Positions 1 through 9,937 are shown, numbered from the stretch's first letter. The stretch: 64,000 nt of DNA from Acholeplasma oculi (GCF_900166985.1 NZ_FUZK01000002.1:124001-188000); one strand, 5' to 3'. A program made the numbers and translations. The notes: a model not told the origin generated them from the letters alone.

Positions 1-259
1 CTTGTAGGGATGTTCTGATTAATAATGTTTGTTGATCATGGAATCTTTCATCCATTTCATAATTAATTGTAAATGTTTCATTTGAATTGGCTGCAACTTT
101 TGTTGGTAGACTAATGGAATTTCCTTCATGGAACCATCCTGTTTCTAAATAGGTTGGACTCGTTGGTGTTAATAAATGCTTATCTCTTTCTATAAAAAAC
201 AAACATAAAACCACTATGAGTACAGTCATCAACAAAAAATAAGGTTTTATAGGTCTCAT
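1..259 (-). CDS. N-terminal part of a membrane-anchored sensor protein (cut by window edge)
   Basis: The reading frame starts at ATG 259 and stays open to base 1, giving 86 codons. Residues about 6-23 (PYFLLMTVLIVVLCLFFI) form a signal anchor. The following stretch contains GWFHEGNSISLPTKV and ends in LLIRTSLQ, which resembles the extracellular 7TMR-DISM type 2 sensor fold often found before GGDEF or kinase domains. It lies 57 bases after the upstream binding-protein gene on the same strand, so it probably belongs to that signalling operon. The sensor-fold reading is inference; the output domain is outside the window. Confidence 0.55.
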   Translation of the reverse strand, partial: MRPIKPYFLLMTVLIVVLCLFFIERDKHLLTPTSPTYLETGWFHEGNSISLPTKVAANSNETFTINYEMDERFHDQQTLLIRTSLQ

Positions 260-316
260 ATATTATTTTCTCTCCCAATACTTATTATATGCGATATTTA
301 TAAAAATATTGTATAT

Positions 317-1597
317 TTACTTCTTTAGTGATTCTAATTGATTTTGATAACTGGATAATTCTCTCATCGTTATGGTTTCACCATCAATCATATCTTGGTA
401 AAGACTTACATAGAGCCTTTTTACTTGGTCCCATGAAGTAAAATCATCTGTTACAACAATTGATATTCGAATCGGTGATTGAACCATTGATAAACCAATC
501 TTCATGATTTGATCTGTTGGTGTTTCATCTAGTTTGTGAATCACTTCTTGAATTGGAGACATAACACCACCTAAACCACTGGTGTACATATAATTAATTT
601 CAGGGTCTGTTATAAACTCAATCCATTTTTCTGCAAGTGCTAATTGTTTAGAATATTTAATCATACCATACGTCCAAGCACCTGCAGTTGTTCCCATATA
701 ACCTGTTTCAGCTGATTTTGGAGCTGGACCTAATACATATCGATTAGGGTTTGCTTGATATGCGGTACCAATTGGACCCATATGTCCAAAACTCATTTTA
801 AGGATATTGTTATTTAAACTATCTGTTGGTTGATTCATTTGATTTAATTGATTTCCAGTCATAAGTGCACCATCATCATAGAGTGACTCAATCATTTGCC
901 ATACTTTAAAGGATTCTGTATTATAAAAACTAGGTAATTGATAATCTCCCATCGATAATATCATGCCAGATATGGGGTATATGAGTTGTGATGAAACTTG
1001 TGCATAAGGAAATCCAAACACACTTTCGTTAAGGGATGATTTTGCATTTCTTGCAGTTTCAAAGAAATCTTCCCAAGTAATTGATTTTATTTCAGTAATT
1101 TCATTTAAATCGTTTCTTTCAACTTCAACTGTAGAAGGTAAAAAAGGTAAGATATCTTTATGATATATACTCATATATACATCATATGAAATGGGTACGA
1201 AATACCTATTTCCTGCTTGATGTGTATAGTCATTAAATATATCGGTTATGGTACGATCAGGATATGTATCAATCCAAGATAGATCCTGCATGATATCACT
1301 TTCTATGAAAGGTTTGATATGTGCAGTGTCTACCATGATTAAATCTGTTTCGAATTCACCACTTATGAGTTCACCTGAAATCACATTATATAAGTTATCA
1401 GGATTATCATAAATAACTTCTACATTAATATCATATTCTGCTTCAAACACTCTAACAAACAGTCTAAAAAATGTTTTTTCACTGGGTTGTTGCATACCAC
1501 CAATAAGCAGTCTAAGTGTAGGTTCCTCTACATGTTTTGCACAAGACACAAGAAATAATATAGAACAAAGTGAGATCAGAGAAATTATCTTTTTCAT
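317..1597 (-). CDS. Extracellular solute-binding lipoprotein, family 1 (sugar-type)
   Basis: The 426-residue protein begins with a lipoprotein signal ending in LFLVSC, so Cys19 should be the lipidated residue. Length and layout fit family 1 (MalE-like) binding proteins of ABC importers. No permease or ATPase gene is adjacent. Its start overlaps the end of the hybrid kinase gene by four bases (ATGA), and it lies between two signalling genes. It may therefore present a ligand to the kinase or to the downstream membrane sensor instead of feeding an importer; that role is inference. Confidence 0.75.
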   Translation of the reverse strand: MKKIISLISLCSILFLVSCAKHVEEPTLRLLIGGMQQPSEKTFFRLFVRVFEAEYDINVEVIYDNPDNLYNVISGELISGEFETDLIMVDTAHIKPFIESDIMQDLSWIDTYPDRTITDIFNDYTHQAGNRYFVPISYDVYMSIYHKDILPFLPSTVEVERNDLNEITEIKSITWEDFFETARNAKSSLNESVFGFPYAQVSSQLIYPISGMILSMGDYQLPSFYNTESFKVWQMIESLYDDGALMTGNQLNQMNQPTDSLNNNILKMSFGHMGPIGTAYQANPNRYVLGPAPKSAETGYMGTTAGAWTYGMIKYSKQLALAEKWIEFITDPEINYMYTSGLGGVMSPIQEVIHKLDETPTDQIMKIGLSMVQSPIRISIVVTDDFTSWDQVKRLYVSLYQDMIDGETITMRELSSYQNQLESLKK

Positions 1598-4488
1598 GAG
1601 GATTCATCCCCTATGTGATATGTTTTTCTTAAATAATTCATCAACTCAATAAAGGATGCTTCCCATGAGACGAACAGATTAGGAATGTCCTCATATCGTT
1701 TTTCATAAAGTACTTTAGATAATTCTTGAGTAACTTTGGATAGTTTTGTTGCCCCAATGCTTGATGTACTTCCAACAAATTTATGCAGTAAAGCTCTAGC
1801 TTCTTGATAATTGTTACTATCTAAATAAGTTTTTAAATTTAAATTCGTTTCTTGATGTTCTAAGACATACTCTTTGATTACTAAATGATATAAATCTTTT
1901 TGATTACCTAAATTATTTAACCCCTTAACGAGGTCAATTGGAGATACTTCATTGGTGATTACTTCCCCCGTTTTAGAAAGTATATCATTGATAAATAAAA
2001 TAACTTCATCTGGGTCAAATGGCTTAGATATATAGTGTTCCATAAATGCTTCTTTTGTTCGTAGTTTAACATCTTCTGTAACCTCAGCCGTCATAGCAAC
2101 CATTAATGCATTTGGGTTTAACTGATGGATCTCTTTTGCTGCATCATATCCATTTAATATAGGCATATGGATATCCATTAAAATTAAATGGATTTGATGC
2201 ATTTTTTCTTTATACATTAAGACAGCCTCATAACCATTATTGGCAGTTAAAATATCATATCCCGCTTGTTCTAAAATAAGTTTAGCAATCAGTTGATTGG
2301 TTTGATTATCATCGACAACAAGTATGAGTTTATTCTTTTTAACCATTGTTTTAGAAGTATCAGAGGTTTGTTCTTTCGTCTTATTCATTGTTTTATGGAT
2401 AAATAACTCTAGAATTGTATTATGTAAAATACTAGAAATAATAGGTTTTCCAATACCTGCATCAATCTTATAGGATTCAATCACATCAAATAGATCAGTT
2501 CTTTGCATTGGAATCATCACCATCATTTTAGGTTTTCTTGTAATCAGTTCATTTTGGTTTAATTGATCTAAATAATGTATACCATCAGGCTCTGTTGTTT
2601 CATAGTCAACAATTACCAAATCAAATGGTTCTTTAAGTAAACCATTATGATGTTCAAGTAGTGTTTTCGCACCATAACCTGAAGTGGTTAATTCTGCTAA
2701 AACACCAAATGAATTGAGATATGTTTTCATAATGTTTAAATTTGCAGTGTTTTTATCTACAACGAGTACTTTAATGTCTTTAAAGAACTTTTGATGATTA
2801 TCTTTAGATAGTTCACCTTCTTTATCGGTATCTACTTTTAAACTTAAATTGACAACAAATGTAGAACCCTTATCCAGTGTTGAATAGACTTGAATATCTC
2901 CACCCATTAACTCTACTAAATGTTTAACAATGGATAATCCTAACCCTGAACCACCAAATCTTCTATTAATACTAGAATCGGCTTGTTGGAAAGGTTTAAA
3001 GAGGTTTTTAATCGTTTCTTTACTCATACCGATTCCAGTATCTTTAACGGTAAAGATGATATGTGCTAAATCTTCTTCTAATGCTTTTAAATCCACTTCA
3101 AATAATACTTCCCCACTCGTTGTAAATTTAATAGCGTTGTTTAATAAATTAATAAAAATTTGTTCAATACGTTTAGGGTCTCCATAAAAATATGTGGGAA
3201 CTTTAGGATCTTTAATCAGTCTAAAACCTAAACCCTTATCATCTAACTTTACGGCTAAAATACTCATCATATTATGAATCACTTGGTCTAGATTAAATTC
3301 TGTTGTTTCAATTTCTATCTTTGATGCTTCGATTTTTGAGAAATCAAGTATGTCATTAATGAGTGATAACATATTAATCGATGCTTGATTGATTCGGTCA
3401 ATGTATACTCTTTGTGTCATGGAGACATCTGTTTTCTTTAATAGATATGTCATACCTGTTATGGCATTTAAAGGTGTTCTTATCTCATGAGACATTCTTG
3501 CCATAAAGGTAGATTTCATTTGATTCGTATCTTCTAAAACAGATTTTGCTTGTTCTAGCTCTTTAGCAATCACTTTTCTTTCTTCTATTTCTTTTCTTAG
3601 CTTATGAATCCAGTATAAGGATGTAGAGACCGTTAATAAAATAATAACAAATATAATAATCACTGCTTGTAGTAAGAGCGTATAATCTGTTGCAGGGTCT
3701 TGGTAGAGTGTAACCCACTTAGAATGTATTTCAATACGTTCTTCTAATGTAATACTACTTAATGTTTTATTAATAATAGATAATAAAACTGTATTTTCTT
3801 TTAATACAGCAAAGTGTAATCCAATAGGCACGTCATTAGGAAGTGCTGTAAATCTTAAGTTGGATAAACCATTAGATTTAATTAAATAATCTGTAGTTGC
3901 AAGGTTTCCTATAAAAGCAACCTCTCTACCATCAGAAACTGCAGTTAAAGCATCACCTACATCGTTATATAAACTTAAATTAATATTGGGATAATCACTT
4001 AAAAATGTATGATGTGAACTACTTGTTTGAACTGCTACAGTTAATCCTTCTAAATCATTCATTGTTTTAATTTCTGTACGGTCATTACGGGTTACAATTA
4101 CACGTCTAATTTCATAATACATTTCAGAGAATGCTAAAAAATCTTCTCTTGCAGCAGTTTTTGATATTGCAGGTAAAACATCAATTTGACCATCAAGTGC
4201 TAATCCATAAGCTTGAACCCAAGTTAAGTTAGGTACCACCTGAAAATCAATAGGTATACGTTCTTCAAACTTTTTGATGTAGTCGGATGCAATTCCTTGG
4301 TATACTCCATTTTCAATAAATTCAAATGGGATAAACTCAGGGTCTACGGCGAGTGTTAATACCGGATTAGAATCCATATAATTTTGTTCTTCTAAAGTAA
4401 AGTTAATAGGTTCAAGCGAAAAAGTGTCTATACTTCCTATAGACACTAAAAGACATAACATTAAGACAATTATCCATAATTTTCTCAT
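1594..4488 (-). CDS. Hybrid sensor histidine kinase with SBP_bac_3 sensor, two receivers and HPt
   Basis: The 964-residue protein has a signal peptide, a periplasmic-binding-type (family 3) sensor at about 45-260, and one membrane helix near 272-295. A HisKA domain follows with His334 in MSHEIRTPLNA, then an ATPase domain with GTGIGM-type and GGSGLGL boxes (seen as DTGIGMSKE and FGGSGLGLS). Receiver 1 begins VLVVDKN, so one acidic pocket residue is replaced by Lys and it may be a pseudo-receiver. Receiver 2 (LVVDDN, LMDIHMP, SKPF) is intact. A C-terminal HPt domain carries ALLHKFVGSTSSIGA. A multistep phosphorelay is expected, with the upstream HD-GYP regulator as likely partner. Confidence 0.9.
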   Translation of the reverse strand: MRKLWIIVLMLCLLVSIGSIDTFSLEPINFTLEEQNYMDSNPVLTLAVDPEFIPFEFIENGVYQGIASDYIKKFEERIPIDFQVVPNLTWVQAYGLALDGQIDVLPAISKTAAREDFLAFSEMYYEIRRVIVTRNDRTEIKTMNDLEGLTVAVQTSSSHHTFLSDYPNINLSLYNDVGDALTAVSDGREVAFIGNLATTDYLIKSNGLSNLRFTALPNDVPIGLHFAVLKENTVLLSIINKTLSSITLEERIEIHSKWVTLYQDPATDYTLLLQAVIIIFVIILLTVSTSLYWIHKLRKEIEERKVIAKELEQAKSVLEDTNQMKSTFMARMSHEIRTPLNAITGMTYLLKKTDVSMTQRVYIDRINQASINMLSLINDILDFSKIEASKIEIETTEFNLDQVIHNMMSILAVKLDDKGLGFRLIKDPKVPTYFYGDPKRIEQIFINLLNNAIKFTTSGEVLFEVDLKALEEDLAHIIFTVKDTGIGMSKETIKNLFKPFQQADSSINRRFGGSGLGLSIVKHLVELMGGDIQVYSTLDKGSTFVVNLSLKVDTDKEGELSKDNHQKFFKDIKVLVVDKNTANLNIMKTYLNSFGVLAELTTSGYGAKTLLEHHNGLLKEPFDLVIVDYETTEPDGIHYLDQLNQNELITRKPKMMVMIPMQRTDLFDVIESYKIDAGIGKPIISSILHNTILELFIHKTMNKTKEQTSDTSKTMVKKNKLILVVDDNQTNQLIAKLILEQAGYDILTANNGYEAVLMYKEKMHQIHLILMDIHMPILNGYDAAKEIHQLNPNALMVAMTAEVTEDVKLRTKEAFMEHYISKPFDPDEVILFINDILSKTGEVITNEVSPIDLVKGLNNLGNQKDLYHLVIKEYVLEHQETNLNLKTYLDSNNYQEARALLHKFVGSTSSIGATKLSKVTQELSKVLYEKRYEDIPNLFVSWEASFIELMNYLRKTYHIGDESS

Positions 4489-4509
4489 TGCGCAATCCCC
4501 TTTAATTTT

Positions 4510-5586
4510 TTAGCGCTGAGTATATAACGTGTTGATTGTACAAATTTGTGGAACGATTTCTAAGAATCCGGTTGCAACATCCGGATCAAAATGTTTCCCT
4601 ATGTTCTCTTTAATTATTTTTACAGATTCTTCTACTGTATATGCTTTTTTATAGACTCTTTCATTAATCAGTGCATCAAAGACATCAATAATTGCCATCA
4701 ATCGTCCGGGTAATGGAATATTTTCTCCCTTTAACCCTTTAGGATATCCTGTTCCATCATATTTTTCATGATGGAACTCTATAATTTCTAGTGCTCTTTT
4801 AATAAAACTTGGAACTTCTTCACCTTCAGGTAATTCTTTTTTAAGTGCGATGACGCCGTAATCCACATGTTTTTTCATTTGATTAAATTCATCATCTGTA
4901 AGTTTTCCAGGTTTAAGTAATATACTATCTGATATAGCAACCTTGCCGATATCATGTAGTGCTGAGGTTTTAACTAATTCTTGTATATATTCATCCGTTA
5001 AGACATTTTTAAATTTCTTTTTTCCCTTTAAATGGTTACACAGTAAAGACATCATTTCTTGCGTACGCATAATATGATTATAACTTTCTAAGTTTCTAAC
5101 CTCAATTAAACCAACAAGTGCTTGAATTGTGATATCTCTTGTAATCACTAATGCTTTGGTTGCTTCTGCAATTTTTCTATCTAATATTTTATTAGCATCT
5201 TCTGTATCATGTTGAAGTTCTAATAATTTTTTATGTACATCAATTCTAGTTTTTAATGCATTTAAATTAATGGGTTTTCTAATGAAGTCCACAGCTCCCA
5301 TTTGTAAACCCTTAATTTCATCTTCAACATCTTCTGCATTTGTAAGTATGATCACTCGAATATGTTTAAAATAGCTATCACTATTTAATATTTCCAAGAC
5401 TTCAAAACCGTTCATTTTAGGCATATTTAAATCTAAAATAACCAAATGAATATCTGGATCATATCTTAGCATCTCTAAAGCTTCTTCCCCGTCTCGTGCT
5501 GATAAACATAAAAAATCTTTTAACATGTTCTTGATAATAAAGAGATCGGTAGCCGAATCATCAACAACCAATATTTTACATATCAT
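4510..5586 (-). CDS. Response regulator with HD-GYP domain (probable c-di-GMP phosphodiesterase)
   Basis: A receiver domain (KILVVDDS, acceptor Asp in LVILDLNMPKMNG, RKP lysine) is followed by a helical linker. The HD-GYP domain has LHDIGK, HHEKYDGTGYPKGLKG and the downstream FDALINERVYK motif. HD-GYP proteins hydrolyse cyclic di-GMP. An ATG four codons upstream (5598) sits only one base after the GGGGAG ribosome site, so I place the start at the ATG at 5586, giving 358 residues. It is the first gene of the minus-strand signalling operon, 21 bases before the hybrid kinase. The HPt-containing kinase is a plausible phosphodonor (inference). Confidence 0.88.
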   Translation of the reverse strand: MICKILVVDDSATDLFIIKNMLKDFLCLSARDGEEALEMLRYDPDIHLVILDLNMPKMNGFEVLEILNSDSYFKHIRVIILTNAEDVEDEIKGLQMGAVDFIRKPINLNALKTRIDVHKKLLELQHDTEDANKILDRKIAEATKALVITRDITIQALVGLIEVRNLESYNHIMRTQEMMSLLCNHLKGKKKFKNVLTDEYIQELVKTSALHDIGKVAISDSILLKPGKLTDDEFNQMKKHVDYGVIALKKELPEGEEVPSFIKRALEIIEFHHEKYDGTGYPKGLKGENIPLPGRLMAIIDVFDALINERVYKKAYTVEESVKIIKENIGKHFDPDVATGFLEIVPQICTINTLYTQR

Positions 5587-5818
5587 ATGAAACACCATTC
5601 TCCCCAGAATAATAATTCATTCTTAACTTAATTTAATTATACCATATACCCATATCTTTCGAATATTTTTACCTAAACTACAAAAGATTTACTATAAAAC
5701 CTTATAATAAGTCACTATTATTTAATTATATGGTGCCATAAAAGGCATCCAAGCCATGAAAAACTTTATTATCTACTATAATAAAGATATAAATACTAGA
5801 AAAGAGGTTTTTAATCAT

Positions 5819-6628
5819 ATGAAAAAACTATTTTTATTATCAACTTTATTATTATCCCTTCTCACATTAGTTGCTTGTGGTAGAGATGAATCTGTTTTAA
5901 GGGTTGGTATGGACTTAAAATACCCTCCATTTGAAACAGTAGACAACAATAACAATGCAGAAGGTATTTCTGTTGACATTGCTTATGCACTAGGTGAATA
6001 CTTAGGGATGCGTGTTGAAATTGTTAATACTGATTTTGGTTCAATCATTCCTGCAATCCAAAGTGGTGAAATTGATATTGCAATCGCATCGATGAGTATT
6101 ACATCTCAAAGACTTGAAGTCGTTGATTTTACAGATCCTTATTTTTACTTTAAAATTATTTCACTACTCAATAAAGATTTTGCTGATGCTAATAATTTAG
6201 ATGAAGATTCAACGGTTGAAGAACTACTTGCAATTGAATCTGCAAGATTCGTAGGTATTGCATCTCAAGTATCTTCATCTATTCCAAAAAGTTATGGTAA
6301 AGAAGTTTTAGAAGCAACTGATTTAGGTACAGCAGTTGAATCCATTGCTCAAGGAACCAGTGATATTTTATTAATGAGTGCAAACCCAGTGGTTGATGGC
6401 TATAAAGCAAACCCTGATGAAACCATCATTGTTTGGGATCCTTTTGTTGCAAGTCCTATTGGAATGGCTGTTAAAAAAGGTAATACTGAACTTTTAGCTA
6501 AAGCCAATGCTTTTATAGAAACATTTGATGATGAGGGTGGCTTATATGAAGTGCTTGCTACAAAGTGGGATGCACTTCTACTTGAAAGACTTGGCCGATA
6601 TGGCTTGAGTTTCTATTTAAATGAGTAA
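5819..6628 (+). CDS. Amino-acid ABC transporter substrate-binding lipoprotein (family 3)
   Basis: The ATG at 5819 has AAAGAGG eleven bases upstream and starts a clean lipoprotein signal ending LTLVAC (Cys20). A longer reading from 5756 lacks a ribosome site. The 269-residue product has the family 3 binding-protein pattern: LRVGMDLKYPPFETVD near the mature N-terminus and IQSGEIDIAIASMSIT. It delivers polar or small amino acids to the permease encoded immediately downstream, with which it overlaps by eight bases. Its substrate cannot be read from the sequence; there is no riboswitch in front of it. Confidence 0.85.
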   Translation: MKKLFLLSTLLLSLLTLVACGRDESVLRVGMDLKYPPFETVDNNNNAEGISVDIAYALGEYLGMRVEIVNTDFGSIIPAIQSGEIDIAIASMSITSQRLEVVDFTDPYFYFKIISLLNKDFADANNLDEDSTVEELLAIESARFVGIASQVSSSIPKSYGKEVLEATDLGTAVESIAQGTSDILLMSANPVVDGYKANPDETIIVWDPFVASPIGMAVKKGNTELLAKANAFIETFDDEGGLYEVLATKWDALLLERLGRYGLSFYLNE

Positions 6629-7349
6629 GGTCTTATCCTACGTACTTGCAGTCCTAACTGTTTTACTACTTGTCTTTTTTGTTGTAACAAGACAAGTAGA
6701 AGACTTCTCATTGGATGCATTTAGTCCATATCAAGATATATTGACTGAAGGGATTGGAAATACATTATTGGTATCCTTTGTTTCATTATTAGGAAGCCTT
6801 GTTTTAGGGTTTGTTTTTTACCTGTTTTCTGTTTCTAAAGTAAAATACTTAAATGCACTAACCGATGTATTTACTGAAATTATTTACGGAACACCACTCT
6901 TAGTCTTAGTTGTTGTTACTGCATTTTTAATTGGTCCTGCATTTGGTACATACAACAGAAACTTGATGGGTTATATTGCACTCATCATCTATATGACACC
7001 TTATATGAAAAATGTGTATAAATCCGCATTTTCAAGTATTTCAAAAGATCAATACTTAACCATGGATTTATTTGGTTTCACTCCTTATCAACGCTTTAGA
7101 TTCATCATCATCCCTCAAGTGACAAGAATTCTAATGCCTCCGATGATGAATAATCTATCGATGATTATTAAAGGTAGTGCCTTACTTAATGTGTTATCTT
7201 ATAATGAACTATATTATGCAATCCGAGTTGCACAGTCTCAAACATTTAGATTTGTTGAAGGTTATATTCTACTATGGATACTTTACTTAATGATTACCAT
7301 TCCACTCTCACAGGCAGCAAAATATATTGAAAGAAAGTGGTCATTATGA
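6621..7349 (+). CDS. Amino-acid ABC transporter permease (HisM/GlnP type)
   Basis: The 242-residue protein has several hydrophobic segments, starting with LSYVLAVLTVLLLVFFVV. It begins a permease domain at SPYQDILTEGIGNTLLVSF, the usual start of the polar amino-acid permease family. The ATPase-contact loop appears as SISKDQYLTMDLFGFTPYQRFRFIIIPQ, close to the family EAA loop in position. It sits between the binding lipoprotein and the ATPase, overlapping both, so all three are translationally coupled. A homodimer of this permease is expected because no second permease gene is present. Confidence 0.85.
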   Translation: MSKVLSYVLAVLTVLLLVFFVVTRQVEDFSLDAFSPYQDILTEGIGNTLLVSFVSLLGSLVLGFVFYLFSVSKVKYLNALTDVFTEIIYGTPLLVLVVVTAFLIGPAFGTYNRNLMGYIALIIYMTPYMKNVYKSAFSSISKDQYLTMDLFGFTPYQRFRFIIIPQVTRILMPPMMNNLSMIIKGSALLNVLSYNELYYAIRVAQSQTFRFVEGYILLWILYLMITIPLSQAAKYIERKWSL

Positions 7350-8050
7350 AAATAAACATCAAAAATGTTACACATCGTTACGACGTTGAGGTCTTAAAAG
7401 AATTAAATCTGGATTTAGAAGGATACCAATCGATTGCAATCATAGGTGTATCCGGAAGTGGAAAATCCACACTCATTCGTCTGCTTTCAGGATTAGAAAA
7501 ACCTAGTCAAGGTGAACTTTACTTAAATAGCTATAACGTTATGAATGAGGACTATAAAAAAAGTATTGGTTTTGTATTCCAAAACCATAATTTGTTTCCT
7601 CATTTGACATTAAAGAAAAACATCACGCTTGTCTTAGAAAAAACAAGAGGTTTTTCTAAAGAGGATGCGTCCATTACTGCAAGTAAATACTTATCCCTTC
7701 TACACCTAGAAGATCAAGAAGATAAACTTCCTAAAAATGTATCCGGTGGACAAGCTCAAAGAGCATCCATTGCTAGAGCATTAAGTGTTAATCCGAATGT
7801 GATATTTATGGATGAACCGACCTCTTCTTTAGACCCTATACTGACTCATGAAGTATTAAATGCTGTTAAAGAATTAAAAACAATTGGAAAAGATTTTATC
7901 TTTGTTACACATGAAATGAGTTTTGTTAAAGACTTTGCGGATTATGTCATTTTTATGCATCAAGGTGAAATTAAAGAAATGGGAACACCTTCTATATTGA
8001 ATACACCTCAAACTGAAGAATTAAAACTTTTTATGGAGAAGGTGAGATAA
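7346..8050 (+). CDS. Amino-acid ABC transporter ATP-binding protein
   Basis: The 234-residue ATPase has Walker A GVSGSGKST (about 34-42), a Q-loop region FVFQNHNLFPHLT, signature VSGGQAQR, Walker B VIFMDEPTSSLDP and switch histidine in FVTHEMS. I chose the ATG at 7346, which overlaps the permease stop as ATGA; a GTG-type extension three codons upstream is unnecessary. It energises import with the two preceding products. Its stop overlaps the next start as TAATG, which links the ADP-ribosylglycohydrolase-like gene to the transporter. Confidence 0.9.
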   Translation: MKINIKNVTHRYDVEVLKELNLDLEGYQSIAIIGVSGSGKSTLIRLLSGLEKPSQGELYLNSYNVMNEDYKKSIGFVFQNHNLFPHLTLKKNITLVLEKTRGFSKEDASITASKYLSLLHLEDQEDKLPKNVSGGQAQRASIARALSVNPNVIFMDEPTSSLDPILTHEVLNAVKELKTIGKDFIFVTHEMSFVKDFADYVIFMHQGEIKEMGTPSILNTPQTEELKLFMEKVR

Positions 8051-8931
8051 TGCAAAGATTATTAAAAGCAGCGCTCATTGGAAATATATCTGGTCTTGGT
8101 GTTCACTGGATATATGATCGACCTTTTTTAGAGACCTTAAGTCAACATCAATCACTTATCTTTAGGGTTCAAGATAAAGAAATATATGAAAAGGCTAAAA
8201 AATCTTTTTATGTTTATCCCAATAAACCCCTCGGTTCTGTCTCTACACAAGGAATGTTTTTATACTGGCTTTCAAATGCCTTAACAACAAACCCAAATTT
8301 AACTCAAACAGATTATAAAAATTTATTATTTAATAAAATAAAACCAGGTGGTTCCTACTCAGGTTATATTGAAAGTTATGCTAAAAAAATGATTATCGAG
8401 GAACTTTCAAAAGATCTATCCTTAGAACTACCCGTGTTACCTAAAACAGATGATCACTTAGTTGGGTTTATTCCTTATATTGCATACAAAGCGCACCAAC
8501 TTGATTTAACTCATGCACTTAAACTCACCCAACTCTTTTCAAATCTTAATGAATATCAAGATTTTTTTAATGTGTTCGATATTCTTTTAAGTCCAAGTGG
8601 TTTAAATCTAATAGAATCACTCAAAAAATCTATACATCAAGCACCACCTCATTATAAATTAGCCTTAGAACAAGCACTCATCACCCAAGATTTAGATTTA
8701 TTCATCAACGAACACTCAGGTATTGCTTGTCAAATAAACCAATCCATTCCACTGATCTTTTATATCTTAAGTCACTCGAACTCTTTTGAAGATATGCTTC
8801 ATTTGAATGCTAAACTAGGTGGTGCAACCGCTGATAGAGGGTTAATCCTTGGCATGATTGGTTCTATCTATTACGATATACCAGATAAGTTTATAAATAT
8901 GCTTGATCTATCCATACTAGAAAAACAATAA
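8050..8931 (+). CDS. ADP-ribosylglycohydrolase/J1-crystallin-like protein
   Basis: The 293-residue protein opens LLKAALIGNISGLGVHWIYD and closes with LGGATADRGLILGMIGSIYYD. These correspond to the N-terminal GALIGDALG-like and C-terminal GGDTDT-like metal-site regions of the ADP-ribosylglycohydrolase fold. The usual Asp-Thr-Asp triad reads TAD here, and the N-terminal acidic residues are also changed. Ordinary ADP-ribose hydrolase chemistry is therefore doubtful, and the protein looks closer to the J1-crystallin branch. It is coupled to the amino-acid transporter by a TAATG overlap, so a role in using the imported compound is possible (inference). Confidence 0.65.
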   Translation: MQRLLKAALIGNISGLGVHWIYDRPFLETLSQHQSLIFRVQDKEIYEKAKKSFYVYPNKPLGSVSTQGMFLYWLSNALTTNPNLTQTDYKNLLFNKIKPGGSYSGYIESYAKKMIIEELSKDLSLELPVLPKTDDHLVGFIPYIAYKAHQLDLTHALKLTQLFSNLNEYQDFFNVFDILLSPSGLNLIESLKKSIHQAPPHYKLALEQALITQDLDLFINEHSGIACQINQSIPLIFYILSHSNSFEDMLHLNAKLGGATADRGLILGMIGSIYYDIPDKFINMLDLSILEKQ

Positions 8932-8952
8932 ATAACTTAAGGAGGTTTACAT

Positions 8953-9900
8953 ATGTCACAAAGTAAAGTCGTTATCATAGGAACAGGATTTGTTGGAATG
9001 AGTTATGCCTATGCATTACTCAATCAAGGAACGGTTGAGGAAATTGTCTTAATTGACATTGACCAGAGAAAAGCTGAAGGTGAGGCAATGGATTTAAACC
9101 ATGGTCTTGCATTCGCACCTAGAAAAATGAGTATAAAAAGCGGTACATATGAAGACTGTAAAGATGCAGGCTTAGTGGTGATTACTGCAGGTGTAAATCA
9201 AAAAGACGGAGAAACTAGAATTGATTTACTAAACCGAAATGCTAAAATTATGCAATCTGTTGTAGGAGAAGTTATGAAAAGTGGTTTTGACGGTATCATT
9301 TTGGTAGCAACCAACCCCGTAGATATCTTAACCTACGTCGTTTGGAAAGCATCTGGTCTTCCATCAAGTCGTGTTATTGGTAGTGGAACATCACTAGATA
9401 CAGCAAGACTTCGTTATGAAATCTCTCAGTACATCCATATTGATGTTAGAAACATCCATGCATATATCTTAGGTGAACATGGAGATTCAGAATTTGTTTG
9501 TTGGTCTAATGCCAATGTCGGTGGTAAACCATTTAAAGATGTGATTGAATCCATGCCCAACCATATTAAGTTTTCAGACTTAGATGCTATCTATAAGGAT
9601 GTTAAAAATGCAGCATATGATATCATCTCTAGAAAAAGAGCGACTTATTATGGTATCGGTATGGCACTTGTAAGAATTACTTCCGCTATCTTTAATAATG
9701 AGAACCGAATCCTTCCAATCTCTGTTTATAATGACGGGGTTTATGATATAGAAAAAGATTTATATATTGGATTACCTGCTGTTTTAAATAAAAATGGGGT
9801 AGATCATGTTGTTAGATTAAATCTAGACAGTGAAGAAACAACCAATTTAAAAAAATCAGCCAATATCCTAAAAACTAATATCAATTCAATGAATTTTTAA
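8953..9900 (+). CDS. ldh: L-lactate dehydrogenase
   Basis: The 315-residue enzyme reduces pyruvate to L-lactate with NADH in the cytoplasm. It shows the nucleotide-binding loop GTGFVGMSYAYAL, the Asp after strand two (LIDIDQRKAEGEAMDL), the substrate arginine region SLDTARLRYEIS and the active-site histidine in LGEHGDSE. The length is normal for the family. A very strong ribosome site AAGGAGG lies ten bases before the ATG. It follows the transporter genes by 21 bases and ends at a strong terminator, so it may be read from both the operon and its own signals. Confidence 0.95.
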   Translation: MSQSKVVIIGTGFVGMSYAYALLNQGTVEEIVLIDIDQRKAEGEAMDLNHGLAFAPRKMSIKSGTYEDCKDAGLVVITAGVNQKDGETRIDLLNRNAKIMQSVVGEVMKSGFDGIILVATNPVDILTYVVWKASGLPSSRVIGSGTSLDTARLRYEISQYIHIDVRNIHAYILGEHGDSEFVCWSNANVGGKPFKDVIESMPNHIKFSDLDAIYKDVKNAAYDIISRKRATYYGIGMALVRITSAIFNNENRILPISVYNDGVYDIEKDLYIGLPAVLNKNGVDHVVRLNLDSEETTNLKKSANILKTNINSMNF

Positions 9901-9908
9901 AATAAATT

Positions 9909-9937
9909 GGGTAAGACATTTCGTCTTACCCTATTTT
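9909..9937. terminator. Bidirectional intrinsic terminator between ldh and the UvrD-like gene
   Basis: A nine-base-pair stem GGGTAAGAC / GTCTTACCC with a five-base loop is followed by TATTTT on the plus strand. The preceding AATAAATT gives a T-rich tail on the minus strand. It lies between the convergent ends of ldh and the helicase-like gene. Confidence 0.85.
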
